Positions 57,774 to 64,000 of a stretch of DNA of 64,000 bases are shown here, piece after piece; positions within the stretch are counted from its first letter, which is position 1; the number at the start of each line of letters is the position of its first letter. The stretch spans positions 248,001-312,000 of the forward strand of contig NZ_JAKRNE010000002.1 of NCBI RefSeq assembly GCF_022347205.1, read 5' to 3'. The DNA is from Corynebacterium sp. ACRPO (lineage in GTDB: Bacteria; Actinomycetota; Actinomycetes; Mycobacteriales; Mycobacteriaceae). Both the position numbers and the translations under genes were made by a program. The notes under the pieces are model-generated. The model searched no databases, was not told the DNA's origin, and was given only the letters and a program-made list of their open reading frames with translations.

Positions 57774-58677
57774 GAGGTAACGGATTCCTTTCGTGGGGTG
57801 TCGGGACGTGGGGCGTCGGAAAGCGAGGCACCGGCGTGCTTGCGGGCGCCGAGGAGTGGATGGATGGCCCAAACGCTTAAGAAAATGACGGTGAGCGTGA
57901 GCACGATGGTGGCGCCGGCCGGAAGGTCAATGGCCCATGCCAGGTAGATGCCGAAGAAGCTGGACAGCGCGCCGATGAGGGCGGAAAGCCACATCATGGT
58001 CGCAAGATGCGTGGTAAGCAGGCGTGCCGTCGCGGCCGGGGTGATAAGAAGTGCGAGGACCAAGATATTGCCAATGGTGCTCACAGAAATGACCACGGCG
58101 GCGGTGACACACAGGTACAACATGATGTCGAGCACAACAACGGGAAGCCCCATGGCGCGGGCGGTTTCCCGGTCCAGGCAGGTGGCGTTGAGCTGGGGGC
58201 CAAAAGCTACGACGACGGCGATAACCAGTGCGCACACGCTGGCCGCGACGATGATATCGCTGCGGGATACGCCGGTGAGCGAGCCGAAGAGAAAGCTGGT
58301 CAGCGAAGCACTATAGCCATCGGTGCGCGAGATGATCACCATGCCTAAGGCAAAGGCAGCGGCGAAGAAGATGCCGATGATGGAATCAGCCCGTACGTGG
58401 CGGCGCTGCGAAAAGGCGGCGATGAGCAACGCCACAACCGCTCCGGCCACCGCGCCACCGACGAGCACGGAGGCTTGCAAAGCGAAGGCTATGGCCAAGC
58501 CGGGAAAAACCGCGTGGGAGACGGCGTCGCCGATAAAGGCCATGCCGCGCAGCACCACGTAGCAGCCGACGACGCCGCAGACGATGGCCGCAAGCACAGA
58601 AATACCTACCGCGCGGGCGAGGAAGTCGAGATGGGGGTTGGCGAGGTCACGCAGGAAATCGAGGAAGGAAATTTCTA

Positions 58678-58681
<4 letters not shown>
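57770..58681 (-). CDS. metal ABC transporter permease (anchored-repeat type, ZnuB/MntB family)
   Basis: 303 residues with eight or nine membrane segments, matching the zinc/manganese ABC-3 permeases: VVLRGMAFIGDAVSHAVFPGLAIAFAL (DxVSH, the family signature), FGSLTGVSRSDI and IGNILVLALLITPAATARLLTTHLATM. Paired with the ATPase and the metal-binding lipoprotein in this operon. Its ATG at 58681 overlaps the ATPase stop (ATGA), and its stop overlaps the next start. Metal inferred as Zn2+ or Mn2+. Confidence 0.9.
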
Positions 58682-59398
<717 letters not shown>

Positions 59399-59406
<8 letters not shown>

Positions 59407-60277
59407 GGCTATCGCCCCGCTTGGAAGAGCGCAGTACTAGGCCAAGGGCCAGCAGGAGTACGACGGCACCCACGCCGGCGAGGATAAAGACCCAAGTGGG
59501 GATGGAAGAGCCTGTGGTCTGGGCATCGTCTGGATTCCAAGTAGTATCTTGGGCCGCTTGGACGTCGGCATCATCGCCCACGGCAAAGGTGAGCACGCCA
59601 TCGGTGCTGAAATCGGCGCCATCTTTGGTCTTGCCTTTGACCCTGATACCTACCTGATGGGTGCCTGGCTCTGTAAACGTCCAATTGGCATGGGTGTGGG
59701 TATTGAGGTCCACCCAGAAGTCTTCGTCGCTCTTTTGCGCGGTAGACCACAACAGCTGTGGTGCTTCAAAGCCGCCGTTTTGCAGGAAAAGGGAGAAGTC
59801 GCCAGGACCGGAGTGGCCGAGGAATTCCATGGTGACTCCGCGATCGGCGGCATCGACAAGCGAGGGCGCTTGGGTATTCCAACCCAGCCAGGGAACCCCG
59901 ACCTGCTCGGTTTGGGGAACCACCCAGACCTTTTCGCCGGAATCGGCGCCTACAAAGCCAAAGTCATCGGTCTCCGGTAGGGTTTGCTGCGCCTTATCGC
60001 CCACGGCAAAGACAAGGTCATCCAGGTGGCGCCAGACGGGCTTGTCGCCGGCATCATCGCGGGCCATGAGTTCGGAATCGGTGCCGTCGAGCAAAGCGCC
60101 AACGTCAACGTGGCCGGTGTCGATGACCTTGTCCTCGCCCTGTGGGGCGATCTGTTCCTCGGCGCCGACGACTTGTGCGAGGTCGCCGGCCCAGGCAGGG
60201 CTCGTAGAAAAAGCAAGGCCGGCAGTAAGGGCGCAGGCGGCGGTGCGGATAGCGGTACGGGTAGCGAATTTAAGCAT
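59399..60277 (-). CDS. membrane-anchored surface protein with one anchored-repeat module
   Basis: 292 residues. Signal peptide (RTAIRTAACALTAGLAF, PAWAGD), one module of about 150 residues (DTGHVDVGALLDGTDSELMARDDAG, VPWLGWNTQ, NTHTHANWTFTEPGTHQVGIRV), a short linker, and a C-terminal membrane helix with basic tail (WVFILAGVGAVVLLLALGLVL). ATG 60277 is chosen because GATGGAG lies upstream; the ATG at 60289 is weaker. Overlaps the lipoprotein stop by 8 bp and the ATPase start by 8 bp, so translation is coupled on both sides. Confidence 0.82.
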
Positions 60278-61781
60278 TGTTTTCTCCATCAGTGGAATTG
60301 GGGTTCAGGCAACGCTGGAGTGAATCAGCGTTGAACTTCATGAGGTCGATATAGGAGCCGACGGTGCCGTCCAGTGTGTCGCCATAAATGGGGCACAGCG
60401 CCACGCCTTGTTCTGCGGCGGCCTGGGTAAGAGTGTCGGCGCTGGCCTGTTGTACGGGCTCGACAAAAACGGCCGGCAGATGCAGGTTCTCCAGCGTGCG
60501 GCGCAAGGCTATAACCTCCCGCGGGGAAGGCTCGATGGCCGGGTTGGGCGTAACAAAACCCGCCACCGAAATGTCATAGCCCTGCTCGAGGTAGGCGTAG
60601 CCATGGTGCGTGGTCACTAGGTGCCGGTTTTCAGCAGGGATAGAAGAAATTGCGCGGTCCACATAGGAATCCGTGTCCCGCAGGCGCTTGGTATAGGCCG
60701 CTGCCCGCTGCCGGTAGGCGGCACCGTGGGAGGGATCTGCTTGCGCCATCTCCTCCGCAATGACATCCACGTAGGCGATAGCGTTGTCTACGTTGTGCCA
60801 CAAGTGCGGATCCACCTCGCCATGGATGTGCTTGCCCAGCACGGCCTGCGGCAAGAGGTAGGTATCCGAGCCCGGCGCGCCGAGGAAGCGGTAGGCCGGA
60901 TCCGGCGGGATGGGCTGCAGCACTGACGAGGGGATAGATACCGCGGTGGTGGCGGGGTCAAAGCGCTTGTCTTGGTCGCGCAGGTCAATGCGGTGCTGGG
61001 CCAGGTTTGCCTCAATATCCAGGTGCCCGGAATCAATGGCCCGCATTCCAGCGGGTGGGTTGACGCCCACGGCTACAGTGAGGTGCTGGACTTCGGTCCC
61101 GTCGGCCTGAAACCCAAGGCGGTAGATCCCTGGCTGGGAAAACCCCCAAGAGACGTGGGTGTGGGCGTTGGCAGGAAGGGTTACTGCATCTTCCTTGCCA
61201 TCGACGCCATCGGCCGAGTTAAAGAGGACCTCCGGGGTACCGAAGGCGGAGACCACGTAGGCCGCCACGTCGCCCGGCCCGTCGGCCGAGACCATGCGAA
61301 AGTCCACTCCGGAGGAGTGTGGCGCGGCGCCGCTGATGCGCAGGCCCAGCCAAATGGCATCCAAGGAGACATCTTCGACCAGCGGCACCAGGGTGGCACC
61401 GCGGGTAGAGGCAGCGTCGGCGACCTCCACCACGGGGGCATCGGTGGACTCGTGCAGCGTATCGATAAGTGCTTGCGGCTCCAGCAGGTAGCCGTTGCTT
61501 AGCGCCAGGTTGGCGTTGGCAATATCGCGCACCGTGCGCAGCGTTGGCTCGAAGGTATGCGGATCCTTGCCGCTGGGGATGAGGCTTTTGACCTGGGCAT
61601 CTTCTCCTGCTACGTTGCGCGCTAGGTCTGCCAGGATTGGGGTGGTAGCCACCACGCTGAATCCTTCTCTGGTCCCAGCATCACGAGCGGCCGAGGACGC
61701 ACAACCAGCGGTGAGCAGGCAACAGCCCAGAACTGCCCCTACGGTAAGGCGCCGGCGATTGTGGGAAAATGAACGCCCCAT
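60270..61781 (-). CDS. metal-binding lipoprotein (TroA/ZnuA cluster A-I) with inserted anchored-repeat module
   Basis: 503 residues. Lipobox LLTAGC, lipidated Cys27. The N-terminal lobe (41-130) has the first metal ligand His75 in GKDPHTFEPT. About 190 residues are then inserted, carrying a surface module (NAHTHVSWGFSQPGIYRLGF, 205-224, and GHLDIEANL). The fold resumes near 305, with the second ligand His326 in VDPHLWHN, the third His in TTHHGYAYL (392/393) and an Asp468 in GDTLDG. Ordinary TroA/ZnuA proteins have about 65 residues between the first two ligands. It should deliver Zn2+ or Mn2+ to the permease. Confidence 0.88.
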   Translation of the reverse strand: MGRSFSHNRRRLTVGAVLGCCLLTAGCASSAARDAGTREGFSVVATTPILADLARNVAGEDAQVKSLIPSGKDPHTFEPTLRTVRDIANANLALSNGYLLEPQALIDTLHESTDAPVVEVADAASTRGATLVPLVEDVSLDAIWLGLRISGAAPHSSGVDFRMVSADGPGDVAAYVVSAFGTPEVLFNSADGVDGKEDAVTLPANAHTHVSWGFSQPGIYRLGFQADGTEVQHLTVAVGVNPPAGMRAIDSGHLDIEANLAQHRIDLRDQDKRFDPATTAVSIPSSVLQPIPPDPAYRFLGAPGSDTYLLPQAVLGKHIHGEVDPHLWHNVDNAIAYVDVIAEEMAQADPSHGAAYRQRAAAYTKRLRDTDSYVDRAISSIPAENRHLVTTHHGYAYLEQGYDISVAGFVTPNPAIEPSPREVIALRRTLENLHLPAVFVEPVQQASADTLTQAAAEQGVALCPIYGDTLDGTVGSYIDLMKFNADSLQRCLNPNSTDGENNA

Positions 61782-63382
61782 TAGTCCGCTGCCTTAGCTA
61801 CGGCCAGCCGCGCAATGCCCAGGCCGAGGAAGAGCATTCCCAGGCCCAATACCCCGATGCCGAGGGGCACGATGGGGGTCCCAGTATTGGCTAAAGAACC
61901 GCCCGTGCCTTGTGCCTGCGCCGACTGACCGTTGCTGGATCCGGTGTGTGAGGTAGAGCCGCTAGCGCTTGCCGACGCCCCACCTGCCGCCGCGCCATTC
62001 CCACAGTCGCCGCCGTCTGGATTCACGGCAGCTCCCAGGTCGAAGTGCCCGTTATCAAACGCCTTGGCCGGATCATCGCCGCCGACGACGAAATGGAGAG
62101 TTGCCTCACCGGCAACCTGCTTTCCCTCACCGGTTTGAGCCACTTGGCGGATGGTGACGTCATAGGTTCCCTGGGCGCCAAAGACCCAGTTGGGGTGCAC
62201 GTGAGTATTCGGGGCGATGGAATGGGTGCCTTCCGCCGCATCAGCATTGCCGCGGAACCATTCCTCGCCAACGACCTTGCCCAGCCCGCCTTGGGAGTAG
62301 ACCATCATCGGGCCGGGCCCTTTAAAGCCCACCAACTCCCAGGTGACATCGCCGGGGATATTCTCGCGCATCGATGGGCTTTGGGTATTCGCCCCTAACC
62401 ACGGAACACCGTCGACCTGGGTAGAACCAATCATCCAGGCCTTTCCTGCTGGCACTGGTCCTACTTCTTGGGGGAGATCCACGCTGGATTTATCGGAGAG
62501 GTAGAAGGTGGCACCATCGGCATCGCGCCACTCGGAGGGCGAGACCGTATCGTCCTTGATTTGCGGGGTCATGCCCGGGGTGCATTCTTCGCCTGGTGCT
62601 GCGCCGGACGTGCCCGAGCCTGCTGCGTCGCTCTTGCCTGCAGATCGCTGTGTACTTGCAGCTTCCTGGTCAGTGGTGCCATCGCCGGAGTCAGCCGCGC
62701 GATCCGCGGTGGAGGCATCGCCGCCGTCGCCTACCTCCCAGGTGTAGGTCACCGCATTGCTGGACTCGCCATTGGAATGGGCGCGCACCGTCATGGTGTA
62801 GGTGCCGGCCTCGCTAAAAGCCCAATTGACGTGCTTGTGGGCAGGATGGGGCTGGTTGATGACCTCACCGCTGGTGAGCTCCATGGAACCGGAATCAGTC
62901 ACGGCATTGATGCCACCAAAACTGCTGGTTTCAAAGACATACACGGAGCCCGGGCCGGAGACCTCGGCAAATTCCAGATCAACGCTTTCGAAGCCGCCAT
63001 CGCGGACGGGTTGGGTATCCCAGCCCGGCCAGATGATGCGCTGGTCTTGGGCCTGTGGCAGGAAATAGGTGGGTTGGCCGATTTCTGGCACGCCCTCGGT
63101 GGCATCGGACCAGGCATCCTCGACGACTTTGAGCACTACGTCATCGCCAGAGCGCGGAACGGCAGACCCCGTGATGTCTTCTTTCATCGAAAGGTGCAGC
63201 GTGCCATCAGGGGCCGTGACATAGAAGGCGTCGACGTGCCCGGAATCAAAGACCTCATCGAAGGCCAACGCTGCGCCGGGGGAGAAGAAGGCTAAAGCTG
63301 CGGCAAAGACGGCAGCAAGTACCGACATGAACCGACGCCGCTGTAGAGCGCGCCGGGAGGCGGAAGTGTGGGATTGATGCAT
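61781..63382 (-). CDS. sortase-anchored surface protein with two anchored-repeat modules
   Basis: 533 residues. Signal peptide (RRRFMSVLAAVFAAALAFF, ALAFDEV). Two modules: the first about 35-205 (FDSGHVDAFYV, IIWPGWDTQ, PAHKHVNWAFSEAGTYTM), the second about 265-455 (VPWLGANTQ, NTHVHPNWVFGAQGTYDVTI, FDNGHFDLGAAVN). A Gly/Ser/Ala-rich stalk follows, then LANTG with a hydrophobic helix and a short tail, a sortase sorting signal with Ala at position two. The stop shares a base with the lipoprotein start. Proposed to capture metal at the cell wall. Confidence 0.83.
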   Translation of the reverse strand: MHQSHTSASRRALQRRRFMSVLAAVFAAALAFFSPGAALAFDEVFDSGHVDAFYVTAPDGTLHLSMKEDITGSAVPRSGDDVVLKVVEDAWSDATEGVPEIGQPTYFLPQAQDQRIIWPGWDTQPVRDGGFESVDLEFAEVSGPGSVYVFETSSFGGINAVTDSGSMELTSGEVINQPHPAHKHVNWAFSEAGTYTMTVRAHSNGESSNAVTYTWEVGDGGDASTADRAADSGDGTTDQEAASTQRSAGKSDAAGSGTSGAAPGEECTPGMTPQIKDDTVSPSEWRDADGATFYLSDKSSVDLPQEVGPVPAGKAWMIGSTQVDGVPWLGANTQSPSMRENIPGDVTWELVGFKGPGPMMVYSQGGLGKVVGEEWFRGNADAAEGTHSIAPNTHVHPNWVFGAQGTYDVTIRQVAQTGEGKQVAGEATLHFVVGGDDPAKAFDNGHFDLGAAVNPDGGDCGNGAAAGGASASASGSTSHTGSSNGQSAQAQGTGGSLANTGTPIVPLGIGVLGLGMLFLGLGIARLAVAKAAD

Positions 63383-63418
63383 TGTGGTGTCCCGTCTAGT
63401 CAGTTGGGTTGGGGTGGG

Positions 63419-64000
63419 TTAGAACTTGAGGCCGAAGCGCCGGCGGATGAGGTCTTCGTTATCGCGGAAGAAGTTATAGAAGGCCTTGAAGACCACCACG
63501 AGGACCGCTGGGAGGACTAAGCTCCACGGGCTAAACGAGGAGCCCGTTGGCTCTTCTGGCCTAGCGGCATCGTCCGGCTTCTCGGTCGGCTTTTCGCTGG
63601 GTGTCTCGCCCTCGGAGTCGCTCGGCTTGCGGGAGGAACAAGAATCTAGGGTTTTATCGCCCACGGCAAAGGTCAGAGTTTGCGGCTCGGACTTAAGCTC
63701 CTTGCCGTCCTTCCCCGTGGCCGTATAGGTGGCCTCGAAGGTATAGACACCGGGCTTAGAAAAGGCCCAGTGCGTGTGGGTGTGGGCCGGAAAGTTGGTC
63801 TCGATGGTGTAGTCCTTGGCCGCGGAGTTCGCCAAGACCGAAAAGCCCTTGCCATGGGAGGCGTCGATAAAGGCGCCCCACTCGGCCCCGTCTGGGGTGG
63901 AGGTGGGCTTCAGGTTGAGGTTGACGGCATTGTCTTTGGTCGCGGAATAATCCAAGTCCTGAGTGTTATAACCGGGCCAGATAATGTGTTGATTCTGTGT
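63419..64000 (-). CDS. surface protein with anchored-repeat module, N-terminal part outside window
   Basis: The frame is open to the window edge, so the N-terminus and possibly further modules are missing. The visible 193 residues begin in a module (IIWPGYNTQ, then PAHTHTHWAFSKPGVYTFEATY) followed by a Ser/Glu/Pro-rich linker and a C-terminal membrane helix (WSLVLPAVLVVVFKAFY) with a basic end (RRRFGLKF). A TTG at 63955 is inside the module and not a true start. 36 bp separate it from the next gene, so it is the first seen gene of the operon, whose promoter is beyond the window. Confidence 0.75.
   Translation of the reverse strand, partial: TQNQHIIWPGYNTQDLDYSATKDNAVNLNLKPTSTPDGAEWGAFIDASHGKGFSVLANSAAKDYTIETNFPAHTHTHWAFSKPGVYTFEATYTATGKDGKELKSEPQTLTFAVGDKTLDSCSSRKPSDSEGETPSEKPTEKPDDAARPEEPTGSSFSPWSLVLPAVLVVVFKAFYNFFRDNEDLIRRRFGLKF

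Overview
This window is a stretch of an actinobacterial chromosome, almost certainly from Corynebacterium. The evidence is a GlgE/GlgB maltosyl-phosphate glucan pair, NucS mismatch endonuclease, a divergent lysE/lysG pair, an ilvBNC operon with a peptide attenuator, and many genes whose start codon lies 6-8 nt after a TAnnnT -10 box, the layout of leaderless actinobacterial transcripts. The gene order matches two Mycobacterium tuberculosis blocks as I remember them: nucS to glgE (Rv1321-Rv1327c) and etfBA to the FAH-family gene (Rv3029c-Rv2993c). Species cannot be named from the sequence alone. Nearly all of the window is coding. I saw no tRNA, rRNA, CRISPR array, insertion sequence or prophage.

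Layout. 0-2.5 kb: the tail of a DUF2550 gene, nucS, a small zinc-finger-like protein, a thiamine-binding-type protein and a YbbN-like thioredoxin/TPR protein. 2.5-6.7 kb: glgE-glgB on the minus strand. 6.7-9.5 kb: a tightly overlapping ABC-ATPase, NUDIX and methyltransferase operon. 9.5-18.2 kb: etfB, etfA, a cysteine desulfurase and mnmA, interrupted by a DUF222/HNH gene, a secreted GH25 lysozyme and a spermidine-synthase-like gene, then a PH-domain protein and a MetE-like protein. 18.2-25 kb: an AAA ATPase behind direct repeats, a DnaQ-like exonuclease, ligA, an ACT protein and gatCA. 25-35.7 kb: exporters and metabolism (MFS pump, pfkA, BASS symporter, gatB, a zinc alcohol dehydrogenase, a YkvI-type transporter, an aldo/keto reductase). 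35.7-40.5 kb: lysE/lysG, a DoxX-like protein, a self-regulated-looking membrane protein/regulator pair and a GT87 mannosyltransferase-like protein.

40.5-52.4 kb is an amino-acid biosynthesis region: ilvD, a CFP6-like PH protein, the ilvBNC attenuator and operon, serA and leuB. A stand-alone DUF262 (GmrSD-type) protein and a lipoprotein sit between ilvC and serA. 52.5-56.2 kb holds an FAH-family enzyme (candidate oxaloacetate decarboxylase), a methyltransferase, an isochorismate synthase and a secreted esterase.

56.3-64 kb is the most unusual part. It is a minus-strand, overlapping operon for an 'anchored repeat' metal ABC transporter (permease, ATPase, metal-binding lipoprotein) with four surface proteins. 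All four surface proteins, and the binding lipoprotein itself, carry the same roughly 150-residue module with an H-x-H...PGxY core, six visible copies in total. The operon continues past the end of the window, so its promoter is not seen.
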